DNA from: Odiellus spinosus
Lineage: Eukaryota > Arthropoda > Arachnida > Opiliones > Phalangiidae
DNA: 64,000 nt
Assembly (NCBI GenBank): GCA_963920705.1
Contig: OY987237.1
Span: 10,632,601-10,696,600 of the forward strand
Direction of reading: 5' to 3'
The notes beneath the pieces were generated by a model that made no database searches, had not been told where the DNA came from, and was given only the letters and a program-made list of their open reading frames with translations. A program made the position numbers and the translations under genes. Positions 1 to 12,604 of this stretch are shown one piece after another. How positions within the stretch are numbered: position 1 is the stretch's first letter; every line of letters begins with the position of its first letter.

Positions 1-60
1 ATAGTACATTGTGATCGAGTTACAATCTCTGAACAGACCCTAATATCCAAAGAGAAAAGC

Positions 61-340
61 TTCAACAAAACCTATAATAAATTTATTTCACACAAACAAA
101 GCCAATACCATATTTATTTCACACAAACGAAGCCTATACTAAATTTATTTCACACAAACAAAGCCTATACTAAACTTATTCACAATTTATCTTACACAAA
201 CAAAGCCTTTACTAAATTTATTTCACACAAACAAACCCACAACTGAACAAATTTCACAGAATTAAACCCACAACTGAACAAATTTCATAGAATTAAACCC
301 ACAACTGAACAAATTTCACAGAATTTAACCCTCAACTGAA
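61..340. repeat. Tandem array of about 31-bp units, two unit types
   Basis: About five imperfect units with TTTATTTCACACAAACAAAG up to about 232, then about 3.5 more regular units with AACCCACAACTGAAC and AAATTTCACAGAATT. Both types have a similar period and share AAATTT and TTTCACA, suggesting a common origin. The array may extend left of the window. Confidence 0.85.
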
Positions 341-1472
341 GGCTTTTAAAACTCAACCTCTCAGGTTTTCGACAGCTACCGACAGGGCGGCGCTGTTATA
401 GTTTTGAGCTAAAAGCGGCGCCCAGATTAAATTACGCTTTACCCCGCGCGATAACCAACCACACGCTGCCACCCACAATGTTAAACTGGACTTAATCCGG
501 CCCCGATAGATAATGAGATACTCCTAGGATATACATATAGTTAAATTGTCTTTTATTTTTCACCCTTCCTTTGGACAAACTCTTTTGAGCCAAAGTCCTC
601 GTCCATCGTCCCTGGATGGAGCTAGCTACTAGACAACTATAAACTGTAGTTGAGTGATATGCGAGTTAGATGTGTCAGGACGAGCGGGTGAATCGCCTAT
701 ACGGTATAGCTGAGAAGCTTTTTCGGATGTTGACTCTAAGAAGCGATTGCTAGCCAGAAGATAACGCGCGCGAGAGAGAGGGAGGCTCTGGAGGAGAAGA
801 ATATATACCGTGACTAGGCGTTAGGGTTTCTGGGAAGATGCTGATTGGAAGAGGAGAAAATCGAGACGGTTTATTACTGAACAAGTAAACGGAGGGCCGC
901 GAAACGATGCTAAAAGCGATGATTTGAAAACAAGAAGATGCTAAAGGAAAGATAATCTCAAATTTATAATCTTGACTTTCAGAGAAAATTGCCTATTTTT
1001 CTCCGTAAATTTAACGCCAGCCGGAATTAGTATCGCTAACGATGCCTTTGCGGAGTTGTACGAGATGTTTAACTCCATAGAGAAAAATATATTTCGAATT
1101 TTGGCTGTAGAATTTCGAAATCCAGTTACATTTGGGGAAAGAATAAATTCGAGAAAATTAATCAATTTTTCCCAAAGTTCCGGTTTTATTAAATTTATTA
1201 ATTTTATCGACGAACGGCCGCTGATTTTTAGTAAAATAGGGTGTTTAATACAATCGAGGAAAGAGCAGCTTAAGACAAACAATTTTTTAGTGATTTAAAA
1301 TATGGAAAAGTGGAAGTGAATGAGAGTTGATGACCCTTTTTTTTAGTTTTTGGTTTTATCAAGGATGCTATTAGTAAGAAGGAACAGAAGCGCTAGACTT
1401 TTAATATTACCACGGTCCATGTATATCTAAAGGAATAGGAAATCACGAGCCTTCCATTGTACTTTGGCCCGC
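341..1472. other. No gene recognised
   Basis: Overlapping frames of 113 aa (minus) and 108 aa (plus) at about 941-1,298 have no similarity I recognise. A CTTAATCCGGCCCC at about 491 resembles the hAT-like end seen at 11.2 kb but has no partner. Confidence 0.5.
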
Positions 1473-1742
1473 ACTGTTTGCCGTTAGAGGACGATTATGA
1501 ATGGCCGGTTTTGTTATTCATCTTTAGTTATTAAGGTAAAATTTCATTGTTAGTAATTTTAGGCTAAACGCGCGAAGTTTTTGATCAAATTTTTTTCCTT
1601 AGGTCGATTATTTGCCCTAACTGTTTGCCGTTAGAGGACGATTATGAATGGCAGGTTTGTTATTTGATAAATGTTCATCGTTAATAGTCCTAGGCTAAAC
1701 GCGTGGAGCTTAATTAAATTTTTCCCTAGGTCGATTATTTGG
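1473..1742 (+). repeat. Tandem duplication, period about 148 bp
   Basis: CTGTTTGCCGTTAGAGGACG begins at 1,473 and 1,621. Both copies continue through ATTATGAATGGC, AGGCTAAACGCG and AGGTCGATTATTTG, with indels. Confidence 0.85.
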
Positions 1743-1745
1743 TAC

Positions 1746-2344
1746 TCATTGAAAATTGTTTTCCGTGGTTAGTCTGTTTTGATGATCTCATACTTGGGCT
1801 TGAATAGCAAATACAATTTTCCCTGAACCTCCTCCGTCATCACTGAAAAAGAAGGACACGCAACCAAAGAAAATCAATTTTCCTATTGATTCTGTTTTTT
1901 TTTTTTTTTGTTTTTTTTTTTTTCTCCCCAAGCGCTTGAATTTTTTTGAGTCCTGGTTCCCTATTTGACGTTGAATTCCCTGACGCGCAATCCCAGAGCG
2001 ACCCAAGGCAGAAAATTGCGATGAAATATGAAGGAAAACGAGGGGTTGAAAATAACAAAAATTGAAAAATTACGGAGCGCATAAACAATTTGGAAAATCC
2101 TATTACAATTGCTTACCGTATATATAATTTTATTTATTTTAAAAGTATTTTCGTTTAAAGCATATTTTTCATTAGACCCGTATTGTCGCTAGCAAAAAGC
2201 ATAAACGAAAACATAATTTTGCCACCCACGCGGAAGCTATAAAACATTTTCACTGCAAAATTAGTTGGTTTAAAAGATCCATAGAAAAAAATAAGAGTGT
2301 TTTCCGTATTAAATGAAAAATGCAACCTGAGAACCCAGGTTTTG
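1746..2344. other. No gene recognised
   Basis: AT-rich with a broken poly(T) near 1,897-1,922. Two overlapping short minus frames derive from it. Confidence 0.5.
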
Positions 2345-2612
2345 TTACTCCTTAGCTTAACACTATTAGCAAAGGGTCAGGTATGTACCGGCAGATTCTG
2401 ATTCGAGACACTCTAGTGGGCACAGTTGGTGTTAATAGTGAAATCGGAAGCGCCACTCTTTGGAGAAATTTCAGAGACAATTTAGCCAAGTTCGACCCAC
2501 CTAAATTCCGGCCCTCTCCCACTCAAAATATCGAGAAATAGTCCAAATCACTTGAGCCAGACAGGGGTGATGACTTTTAAGTATTAAGCTACGGGGCGTT
2601 GCTTACTTTTGT
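2345..2612. repeat. Interspersed repeat R6, copy 1 (uninterrupted)
   Basis: Related to 52,633-53,150. Shared landmarks are CTATTAGCAAA, GGTATGTACCG, GATTCGAGACA, CACTCTTTGGAGAAATTTC and CCTAAATTCCG. The right end AGCTACGGGGCGTTGCTTAC is the complement of the left end of copy 2, so R6 had terminal inverted repeats; here the left one is eroded. Confidence 0.65.
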
Positions 2613-2912
2613 GGAATAAAACGATAGACTTTTGTCTTTATATATTAAGATATATGTTTATTGTTAATAGTCCTAGATTCCACAATATATAGGAGCCATA
2701 ACTTTACACGTACTATCAACTTGAGGTGTAATTGACTTCAGTCAGAACTATTTTTGAAACCCCAATAAACCTGATCGATAATGTTTCCTATAAATAACAG
2801 AAATAAATTCGCCGGATCGTGATATAACAAGAAGAAAAAGATAACAAAAACTACATCCACCAATTTAAACTAGATTCTTTAAAAAAAAAAAAATGTTCGA
2901 ATACGACCCTAC

Positions 2913-3193
2913 CAAGGAGGATCAGACAAGGAGAGGAAATGTGGGGCTGCGTTGAGTTAGAGAGAGAAGAGCCAACCTCCCACTCGGGTGGAAAGGGGGG
3001 ATAGGAAATTCTCGAGGTAAACTGTTGTCACGTGGTCGCGAGCTAGCGCGTCTCATAAAGGATTCATTTTACCCACGCGACAACATTTTACCACGAAACG
3101 TCTCTACCCCCGTTCTCCCAGAGTGGGAGTTTAGGCCGACGCAGTAGGAACCGCGCCGTCCCCACATTTCCTCTCCTTCTCTGATCCTCCTTG
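2913..3193 (+). mobile_element. M7-C MITE, copy 1
   Basis: A 281-bp foldback element starting CAAGGAGGATCAGA and ending with the complement. A perfect 7-bp duplication ACCCTAC lies at 2,906-2,912 and 3,194-3,200. Inner inverted segments include GTTGTCACGTGG type and CCCACTCGGG type. No coding capacity. Confidence 0.92.
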
Positions 3194-3200
3194 ACCCTAC

Positions 3201-5764
3201 GATCAAAAACGTTGTGCCTTTCATCAGTACTGTTATAAAAACCAGGCCTTTAAGCTAAAAAGACCAATTACTTTATTCGACGTTACTTAAAAATCAAAGA
3301 AATTTGATATTTTTCGGGAGAATTACCAAAAGAATACGAGCAGGAAAAAGAACAAATTGAAGCTGGTTTTTCGTTAATAATTTAGTTTTTTTTTTAGATT
3401 TTTCGTTAATTACATCAGAGACAAATTAAACGAGAAAGAAACGTGAATAGGCAAATTTCAGACTTAGTAATGGTGGTAGTTTAGTTCAGTTTAGTAAAAC
3501 CTTAGGCACCCATTATATAAAATTTAATACATTTTTAAAATATCCTTGTGTCTTTATTTAAAAGGGAGGTTGTCACGGGCTTTTCATGGAAAATATTTAA
3601 TAATCGACTTTTTCGAAATATAATCAATATGCATTCGTAGAAGATGGTTTATTGTTTGTTGATAAGAACACTCTACTTAATTTATAAATACGGGCATATC
3701 CTAAAGAATAAAAGTTTCAAATCATCGTTACAATTTAACTTGTATCCATTTCTTAGTTCTGGAGAGGAACTAAATTTTGTTAAGCCTTTCAATATGGTTT
3801 CACTGTTCCTTTAAAGACTCAAGGATGAAATACAAATCCTTCTATTGAAGTTAAGCCTAATCAACTTTGAACAGAAATATAGAAAAATATATATATAACA
3901 GCTATAACAAGGATAAGCTCCTTATAATATTTATGTAGAGAGAAAACTTTGGATATGCCCCAAAAAAGTTGTAATCCATATCTTGTTGAAAAGAGAAAAC
4001 TAATCCTAAAGTAAAGGTTATTCTTTATAAGAGGTTTAGTGAAAGAATACCATGATGGCCCGGAGGAAGTAAAGAAAAAGAAAAAAAAAAAACTAATTCG
4101 TCCACCCCCCCCCCCCCCAAAAGGTTTTTACTTCTTGGATTAGATCGTTAATACTACTATTTCTCTTCAACTAAAAGGGTACTATCTCTTACGGAATAAC
4201 CTAGCTATGACCATTTCGCTTTGAACAAAACACGTACCTTACATTAAAAGGGAAAATATAATAACCCATTTATATTTAATTTATTAATCTTGGTTAATTA
4301 GACATTTAAACAATTTTAATTAATGAGGCTAATACTTCACCAAGAAGAATTTTAAATTTTCTCACCGCAAAAGGGTGATAATATAAAGAAGGATATAATA
4401 TGTAGAAAGCTAGGTTAACTCTTATTGAAGCCTAAAGATAAAATTCACGTACTGAATAGTCTTTGCACGCCGAATATGACACAGCAGAACGAAAACTAAT
4501 TTCCTTGACATTTTGACTTGTCAGGTGTTCATTTTTAATATTGAAACCCATGGATTTTTTGTCGGCTATTGTCGACAAGGGGTTCACCATCCCCCCTGAC
4601 CAATGGGCTAAAGGTAACATTTGTGACGTCAGTCACGTTTTCTAGCTTTACGTTGTGTATTTTATTTCCATTCCAGAAAAGTTACGTTCACACTATGCAC
4701 TTGCGAGCTTGGGGACCTAAATCGCGCTGATGGCCATGGCCCGGCCTAAAATTTGTTTGGGGAGAGTTACAGTGGGAGAATTGGGGCGCAGATTTTCTGA
4801 AAACTAAGGGCCCAAAACAATAGAAGGGGATGGTTGAAATTAAAGCCTGCGCACTCAAAATCGTGGTTTATACATACATAATATTTCTATAGGCCTTGTT
4901 ATTGAAAGATATTGCTATTTCACGCGTGAAGATAGGAATGAAATGGTTGGAAAACGTGAAATTTAAAGAAATTTTAAAGAAAGAAATAACCAGCGTTCCC
5001 GCCCTACAGTTCTTAGATAAAAAAAGGATCAACGGAAGATAAAAAAAAAAAAAAAAAAATGAAAAATAAATAAAATAAAATAAAGAAAAAGAGTCAACTT
5101 ATCTTATTTAGAGGGGAGCGAAGAAAGGGGTTCAAAATTGAGCCTTTGAAGAAGGGGAAGGTAATAAAACCTGAATCAACGACTAGTAGGAGTTCAATGG
5201 GAATCAGGTATAAAAAGGGTTTTCTATTTCAAGAACATCGAATCAATGGCGGCTATAGAGCCTAAGAGACTGAGAAGGGCTAGAGAGAGAGAGGAGTGGA
5301 GACCAAGCGCATTAGCTTCAATAAAGTTCGCATCAAGCTTTATCAAAGACACTAAAACTGATTCCTCGAGCGGAAAGTAGGAGGCCAAGAAAGAGAGAGA
5401 GAAAGAAACGAATAAAGGAAACAAAAAAATGCCCCAAGTGTGCTTCCGTTTTTAAACCGTAAATATCAGTATCATTTTAGGGTTTGTTGTTACTAAAGGG
5501 TGAAACCGATGTGGGAATGGATTGAGAACGATTTGAAAGTCAACGTCATCCGCATATTTAATACCCGTATTTAGTTTGTCTCTGGTTTATGTCTTACACC
5601 TTTTCTTGACCAGAGTTTTAAAAACTGTCTTGTCTTGGAGATAAGATTTAAAGCGAACAAGAGAAAACCAAGATCAAATAAGAAGATGACGATGACATTA
5701 AACATGCAATTCTGTAACTAAAATCCGTCAGTCGCTTTAGCCGTATTAATTGAACCAAGCTTAA
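3201..5764. other. No gene recognised
   Basis: AT-rich DNA between the two M7-C MITEs, with homopolymers near 4,080-4,118 and 5,041-5,059. Short frames near 4,432 and 5,224 look like chance. Confidence 0.5.
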
Positions 5765-5771
5765 CTGCAGG

Positions 5772-6053
5772 CAAGAAGGATCAGAGAAGGAGAGGAAAAG
5801 TGGAGCTGCGTTGAGTTAGAGAGAGAAGAGCCAACCTCCCACTCGGGTGGAAAGGGGGGGATAGGAAATTCTCGAGGTAAACTGTTGTCACGTGGTCGCT
5901 AGCTAGCGCGTCTCGTAAAGGATTCGTTTTACCCACGTGACAACAATTTACCACGAAGCATCTCTACCCCCGTTCTCCCAGAGTGGGAGTTTAGGCCGAC
6001 GCAGTAGGAGCCGCGCCGTTCCCACTTTTCCTCTCCTTATCTGATCCTTCTTG
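5772..6053 (+). mobile_element. M7-C MITE, copy 2
   Basis: A 282-bp copy in the same orientation as the one at 2.9 kb, starting CAAGAAGGATCAGAG. A perfect 7-bp duplication CTGCAGG lies at 5,765-5,771 and 6,054-6,060. The two copies differ at a handful of positions by eye. Confidence 0.92.
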
Positions 6054-6060
6054 CTGCAGG

Positions 6061-7127
6061 CCAATCAGTATTTTGAAATTAAATCGGAATACAATAACGA
6101 CGGAGATCTATTCTCTCCTCAACCGACTCGTGTACGCAATCCGTTAAAGATTAAGTGGAGCAGGAGTCCTTACCGTGAAGTAAAATTTTTGGTTGAACCA
6201 GTTAAATTTTGCGCAAAGCAAAGTTACGTAACAATATAGTCGTTTTCTGATCAAGCAGAAAACGGTCAATATAGAATTCATTATTTACCAATCTACTTAG
6301 GTTCTTTTTTTAAGTTGGCGCGTTCAACTTGTTTTTAGTTTTTTAGCTCTCGCTATCCGCAGTTAAAAATGCTCCCGTTGAAAAGAATTCGGAAATGGAT
6401 AGATGCAAGCTACGCATATAGTCATAGGGCGAGTGGATGGAGCTCCAGGACTTACTAAGAGGGTGGAGAAAAAGATGCTGGGAAGAAGAAACTAGAGAAC
6501 TAGTTCAAATAAAGATCGAGAGCAATTTTTATTAGGATTTATAGTTGCTTCTCTTTCTCTCTCTCTTGGTAAAGCGGCCGGCCGGCAAAAGCACTCTAGT
6601 TTTTAAGGCTCTCCCTTTCTAGTTGCAACCTAGGCGACTGCCTCATCCATTCCTTTATAATACTAGATAGGCTCTTATTGTTTTGAATAAACGACTTTGT
6701 GCCTGGCGGATATATTTTCACTCTTATATAATACGGTAAACCATTCGATATTGGCTCGTAAATAACCCCCTATACTGTCCCTTACTTTATAGTACTTGCG
6801 GTGTTTATCTCGATAAATTTAACATTTAATAAATGCTTTTTCGCGGGGTGTATTAGCGTACCGACACTAACGCCTGAGTTATAGGGGAATCATCCTATAA
6901 GGATGCGGCTGATGGTAGCGTCTTTATGGCAACGGTATAACGATTAACTGGGCTATATACTAAAGACTTTTTGTTAGGAGACATTCGTAGGATGACGAAC
7001 AACCAATACAGATTTGAAAATAATCTTTACGAGTATCAATTGAAACAAGAATTGATAAATTTATTTTATGAAATTATTAATAAATTATATACTATTTTAA
7101 TGTATTCGTAATTAATTGTTATTAAAG
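6061..7127. other. No gene recognised
   Basis: One small hairpin, CGTTTTCTG with CAGAAAACG, at 6,240-6,265. Otherwise nothing seen. Confidence 0.5.
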
Positions 7128-7180
7128 TAAGGCTGTCACAATTTTTCGAAGGCCTATGCGTAATATTTGATTATTTTTTA
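7128..7180. repeat. Repeat R8, end fragment
   Basis: AGGCTGTCACAATTTTTCGA then GGCCTATGCGTAATATTT matches the start of the 17.9-kb copy. It directly abuts the G-1 MITE at 7,185. Confidence 0.4.
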
Positions 7181-7184
7181 CATA

Positions 7185-7352
7185 AGCCGCGTTCACACTA
7201 CAGACTTTGAAATCATTTTAAACTGATTTGGAAAGGTCCAGTTATAAAATTTTGGGGTCACCATGTAGATCTTTGATCAAGAAACGAAATTAATATGTTG
7301 AAAAGACGATTGGAAAATTAGAAATGGTTCCAAAATGTCAAGTGTGAACGTA
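7185..7352. mobile_element. GTTCACAC-type MITE (G-1), copy 1
   Basis: Starts AGCCGCGTTCACACTA and ends AAGTGTGAACGTA. The first part (AGACTTTGAAA, GATTTGGAAAGGTC) matches the copy at 10.5 kb. Target duplication unclear. Confidence 0.68.
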
Positions 7353-10300
7353 TGAAAAATTTTATTAAAACTTTTATAAATTTGGGTTAACGCATTTTTA
7401 TTTGAAATTGACCTTCCAAGTGGTGCAACTGCATGCTTGCCAATTTAGGGACTTATGGACTTAATTTATTTTTGCTGGGGGTCATCCTTTAAATACTAAA
7501 ACCAAAAATTAATCAATTTCGGAGAAGATAAACTTAAATTAATTGATAGAAAAAATATCGACAGTAATTTTAGAATTATTACTTAAATAACGATTTAAAT
7601 TGTTAATAGGTATACACCCCCAAAAATTTAAATAATAACCTTATAAAGCTCAAGCAAAGGCACGACTAGTAAAGAGCAATTATTTTTGACAAACGTGATC
7701 CGGCTCACAACCAAATTACCATATGAATGTTCCAAGAAGGAGAAAAAGCGTCATTTCAATTTTTCACAAAAAGCGCAATTTAAATAACTGTTTACAAGGA
7801 AATAAAACTCTTTTTTGAAAATGGGGGAAAGAGGGTTCAAATGGCGGGAAAGGTCGCGTGCCCAGACTGCTAGAGTAGCTCGTCAAGAGATATAATGAAG
7901 TGTAAAGCGCGTGAAAATTATGCAAGCAACAAGGTAAAAGGTATCCTCTCTTAAAGGGAGGCTGACAAATGAGTAATCTTTTCTTTAACTCAAATTGGGT
8001 TTTAATTTAATGTATAATTAAGCTTAGCGCGAATATCTTCGACTTGACTAAATGTACAAAACGCCAAAATAAGGGAAAAATCGGAATTTTGCCACTAACT
8101 AATTGGTTTGAGATAAATATACTTTATTTTTAAATTCAGTAAATTTTGTAACCCATAGCAAGCTTTGGCTATTAACTCTCACGCCTTCGCTTCCTCCTGG
8201 CATCAAAAAGATGCTTCAAAAACCACTGTAAATATCCCTTACAAAGCTTGAACTTGTAGTTCGTGGTTGCCTATTCTCTGATCATAGCTGGTTAATATAT
8301 AGCGCTATCGTGTTAGAAGTCAGCTGTTATACAAGAAAAGTAACCTTTTCTTGAAGAATATGAATATCGTTATATAGAAGAATAGTTGTTCACTCTTAAA
8401 AAATGAACTATATTAAATCCAGAACTCGGCGAAAAATCTAGCAAATAAAATAATAATCCTCTGAAGCACCTATTACTGCTTTAGCGGTAAAAGATTATCA
8501 TTACACTTTGCCTTCCCTTTGAAAATGGTATATACAAGATTAGATTACTAATTCACTGTTGTAAATACTCCATCTTTCGCGGAAACAATCAATTAGCTGA
8601 ATTTTTAAATGGGGGGAAAAGGGAAATTAAACTGTATATAAATCTCTTTTCCGTCAAGATAGTTTCACAAATGAATCTATATTTTTTTAGAATAAGGGTG
8701 AATATCATCTTCGTTATTAGGTCAGTAAATATTAAGCTAAAACAATGCATACCAGTATGCGAAATAAGTAAACGAGCAAAGAGAAATTCCCTTGTTTACA
8801 TTATTAGAATATACCGGTTTTCTACGAGACTACGAAAATAATTTTCGGGTACGTGATATTTTTAAAAAATCAAAAAGTTTCAAAGTTTGTCTTTAAATTT
8901 TCTTGATTTTCTCCGAAGAGTGAATTAAAGGGATAGTGAAAGACCTTTTTATTTATAATGTTTGATTTTAGGCCCTAGTTCAAGGCCCGCGAAACTAGCA
9001 ATGTAACTAACGAGGTTCAAACATTTCTACAGCCGTATGTAAATCCATTAGATTGGATGTCTTTTTTTGTAGACTTCTCAATCTAGCTGGAAATTGTATA
9101 AGGGTTGAAAATACAAACAAAGGCAACTTAAAGATATACTACTACTTTTAAATCTCAAAATCTGACATATTTATTCTCTGAAATTTTAAGATCACTCAAA
9201 CGCGCATGTTATAGTTCAATGAAATCACAAAATCAATCAATGCTAGGATTCCATGAAATCTAAAGATCACTCACAAGTCAGTACGTATGATTCGATTCGG
9301 GGCATGAAATATGTTAGAAAATTCTGCTTTAAAACCTGAAAATCACCCAGAAGATATCACCAACGATTCATTTCTCAGAAATCTAAAAATATCTCATAAA
9401 CCTCGCTTTGAAATGTTATAATCTCTCGAGAATAAAATAATCTAATGCGTTTAATTCAATTTAATGCGGAATATACAGCAGATCTGAATGAATCAGGTAA
9501 TCCATTTGGTGTATTTCGACTATCCTAGAGCAAATTTAAGTATTTTTTATATCGGTAACTTTCTGATTAATTTTAAAGGCAGAATGAAACTATAATATTT
9601 CGAGTTAAAGATTCTTAATAATTGCAATTCCATTTTGAAGATAAATTTTTCAATAATTCATTCTACCTTGAAGAGAATACGATATAACAAAAAATACTTC
9701 AACTTCCATTTTACGCTGCCTATAAAATTAAATACATACACGGATTTAAGAGATCGTCCAATATTTGAGTTTGTGATTTTCCATCAAAACTTAATTATTC
9801 ATCTTAAGCCCCATATTCGATATAAAGGTAATTTAGCGAATCGTTTGAATAGGAATTCTTGGTATATCGCGACTCTTACAAGAGTCTCTTAGTGAGTGAA
9901 AATGCCCCAGAGAGGTTTCGAAACTCGGACCCGAGAGAAAAGGCCGCGCGGCTAATAGATAAGATGGTTCAAATAATTCTTCGTAAAATCCGATTGAGGC
10001 GGAATCCATTATGATTTATCAATGAGAAACGCCATACTTATTATAAGACCCTGGCATATATTTAGCGTCAAAATATGTATTCTCCATATTTCACGAGATT
10101 CGGTTTAATCTAATACCATCAAAAGACAGGTACTTACACAAATATTATACGCGTACACGGTGTACGTACCAACTTACGGACTTAAGCCGGATATAATCTT
10201 TGCAAGGGAGAATAAATTCTGTCAAGAAGTAGATTTCGCATCGATTCCTTAGAGTTCTAAATCGCTAATTTACACGGGAAATTACTAGGATAATGCTTAT

Positions 10301-10490
10301 TTATAATTTAAAACTTTTTGGATTAAGAGTGAACAAATTGTTAAAAGAGGTCAAAGAGTAATTGGAGAGAAAAAATTTATCGATCTGTGTAATTCTCGTA
10401 CCTGCTTTCATGGTAACGATCATTTAAAGAAAATAATGAGTAATTAGGTTGGTTGATTTTCTTGTTTTCGTATCAACGATATCTCATATT
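7353..10490. other. No gene recognised
   Basis: About 3.1 kb of AT-rich DNA with the weak tandem repeat near 9.2 kb and a short palindrome CGTACACGGTGTACG near 10,153. An 85-aa frame at 9,635-9,892 has no recognisable features. Confidence 0.5.
9180..9420 (+). repeat. Possible degenerate tandem repeat, about 75-bp period
   Basis: AAATTTTAAGATCACTCA, AAATCTAAAGATCACTCA, AACCTGAAAATCACCCA and a further weaker copy are spaced roughly 75 bp apart. Very diverged. Confidence 0.3.
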
Positions 10491-10644
10491 AGCCGCGTTC
10501 ACACTAAAGACTTTGAAACCGTTTTTAACCGTTTTGGAAAGGTCAAAAATGGTCATTTTTGGGGTTAATTATTTGCTTGAAAGTCGATTTCAAGATTCGA
10601 AACGATTTCAAAACCGTTTCAAAGTGCCTAGTGTGAATGTAGCT
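10491..10644. mobile_element. GTTCACAC-type MITE (G-1), copy 2
   Basis: 154 bp, AGCCGCGTTCACACTA to TAGTGTGAATGTAGCT, with inner inverted repeats of the GAAACCGTTTT type. A 95-aa frame across it is regarded as chance. Confidence 0.75.
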
Positions 10645-11007
10645 CTCGTTAAATATCTCTCGCAAAATGGAATCGCTTCAATGAATCTCGCGAAAACTTA
10701 TGCTTTAATTAATTTAGTTATTGGCGTGTCAAGCCGATAAAGCGATGTTAAAAGTTTGTATTCGGCAAAATATAGTGGCTAGCTAGATCCTGGCATTCAT
10801 ACGCGGTTCCTCACAAAATATAACTCCGTACTGTACCAAATTACTCGTGCTTTATTAATTTTAGGGTGATTAACGAAAATTTCAACCGTCCTCGTAAGCT
10901 GCTATAGTCCACGAGTTCGTTCGTTAATTCTTTCGTCAACAAAGAGACTTTTTTAATATTAGGAGCGTTAGAAAATACCCTTCGAGAGGTTTGAATAGAC
11001 TTCAAGG

Positions 11008-11230
11008 CAGGGCCGGATTAAGCGATTTGGAGCAAAAATTATACGCGCCCCTTAATTTGAAAATCCAACATTCATCACGTCTTCACAAGTGGAAAAGACT
11101 TGAATTCATCGCGCCCCTCAACAGCTTCGAGACTAGAAATCATTTCAAATTCAATAACTAACGCCGAGTTTTTGGATTTGGGTATCACTAATTTCTTGGG
11201 CGCCCCTCTGTCCCCCTTAATCCGGCCCTG
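11008..11230. mobile_element. hAT-like MITE
   Basis: 223 bp with ends CAGGGCCGGATTAAG and CTTAATCCGGCCCTG. CAGGG-type ends are usual for hAT elements. Flanking 8-mers CTTCAAGG (11,000-11,007) and CTTCTGGG (11,231-11,238) match at 6 of 8 positions, consistent with an old 8-bp target duplication. A 104-aa frame overlapping it is not taken as a gene. Confidence 0.8.
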
Positions 11231-11934
11231 CTTCTGGGATTACTTTATTTCAAAATTTGAAATTAATAATAAATCAAGTAACTATTATTTTGATCATATA
11301 AAAACAATTGTAATTTTTATCCTAGTATTCCTCCAATATATTTATTGGAAATCACTAGGAATCTTGTCTTTGACGATAATATCTCTTAAATTCATCATAT
11401 TACTTAATAAATGACAAGGTATACATTAATGAAACACGTTAACATCAATGCAAGGACTATAACTATATAGGGCTTCTATATTAGGAAACGCCTTCTCGAC
11501 ATTAAAACGGAAATCTATATATACTCTAAATATTGAAATTATTGTTATTACAGTTCTTTTTAAATGGAAATCAGACTAGATACTCGTAAAATATAATAAA
11601 AATCAATGAATAATAAATAGCATAGATCGAATATAAAACAGTAAAACTAGCTCTCGAAAGAAAAACACCTATTGAATCGAATTTCTATTCCCTGTGTTCA
11701 TAATTCAACAATCGATTTTCGACAACTATTACCGATTTATTTTAAATAGATAATGTAGTTTTATTAGAGATTAAATCCATATCATTTAAGTGTGGTCGTT
11801 ACGGAATTTTTATAATAATAATAAATAGTTTACAACTAAAGTTGATGGCACCACAGGGGCGTAGCCTATTCTGAGTGGTTGCCAGAAGAAATACAATTGT
11901 ACACTCACATATTTCACATTTTCAGAATCTAATA

Positions 11935-12214
11935 GTCCTGGTCGATTTCTAAAACCGGAAGTCTAGAGAACCTCGCCAAAATTTTGGCGGGGAAAACTTT
12001 TTGTCACGTGATCGTCCGCCATCTTTTTGTAGTGTGAAAATAGCTACAGACTAACCAACGCCTCCTATACTTTATCATATAGGAAGCGTTGGACTAACAA
12101 CTTGAATTTGGTTTGTGGGAAATAAAATTAGAAATAGTCTGGCAACCTGTTACTACAAAAAGATGGCGGCGCGGCTATGAGACAAGGGCCCATTTCCGGC
12201 AAATCGACCAGGAC
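11935..12214. mobile_element. TA-flanked (mariner-like) MITE TA-1
   Basis: 280 bp between TA dinucleotides. Terminal repeats GTCCTGGTCGATTT and complement; inner inverted repeats CCGCCATCTTTTTGTAGT and complement; and a central hairpin CCAACGC...GCGTTGG. TA flanks fit Tc1/mariner-type insertion. It lies just left of M7-B copy 1. Confidence 0.78.
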
Positions 12215-12280
12215 TATTCCACAAACCATTAGAAAATAAATGTGCGTTTCATTTCTTTGTAAGAAATGATTCGATATCAC

Positions 12281-12597
12281 CAAGAATCCATTCAGGTTCC
12301 ATAAGAATATGGGAGGGCCGCGATTCAATAACCATCCTCCCAAACTTTGTAGCAAAAGTTCGTCCGCTTCGAATCGATTTTTCAAGTAAATCGCTCCTGA
12401 CATTATATTATTAACCCGCGCCACTAACGACCTTGACATAATATTTTAGGTAATAAAAATGGAGCCGACCGAAAAATGATCTAAGCGTACAAATGTTGCG
12501 AAAATTGCAGACGAACTTTTGTTACAAAGTTTGGGAGGATGGTACCAGAGGCTAAAGCTATGCTCCCATATTCTTATGGAACCTGAATGGATTCTTG
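12281..12597 (+). mobile_element. M7-B MITE, copy 1
   Basis: A 317-bp element with perfect terminal inverted repeats of about 34 bp starting CAAGAATCCATTCAGG. A second inner inverted pair (CCATCCTCCCAAACTTTG type) makes it almost wholly foldback. A 7-bp duplication ATATCAC flanks it at 12,274-12,280 and 12,598-12,604. A 103-aa minus-strand frame across it is not taken as a gene. Confidence 0.92.
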
Positions 12598-12604
12598 ATA
12601 TCAC

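Noticed and set aside
941..1298. Overlapping 113-aa and 108-aa frames on opposite strands
   Set aside because: Neither shows a domain or conservation in the window; at most one could be real and nothing favours either.
11854..11867. CAGGGGCGTAGCC, typical of a hAT terminus
   Set aside because: No matching inverted end or 8-bp duplication found nearby; could be a solo remnant but is not supportable.
12128..12439. A 103-aa minus-strand frame
   Set aside because: It crosses the boundary between unique DNA, a TA-1 MITE end and an M7-B MITE, so it is an accident of insertion.
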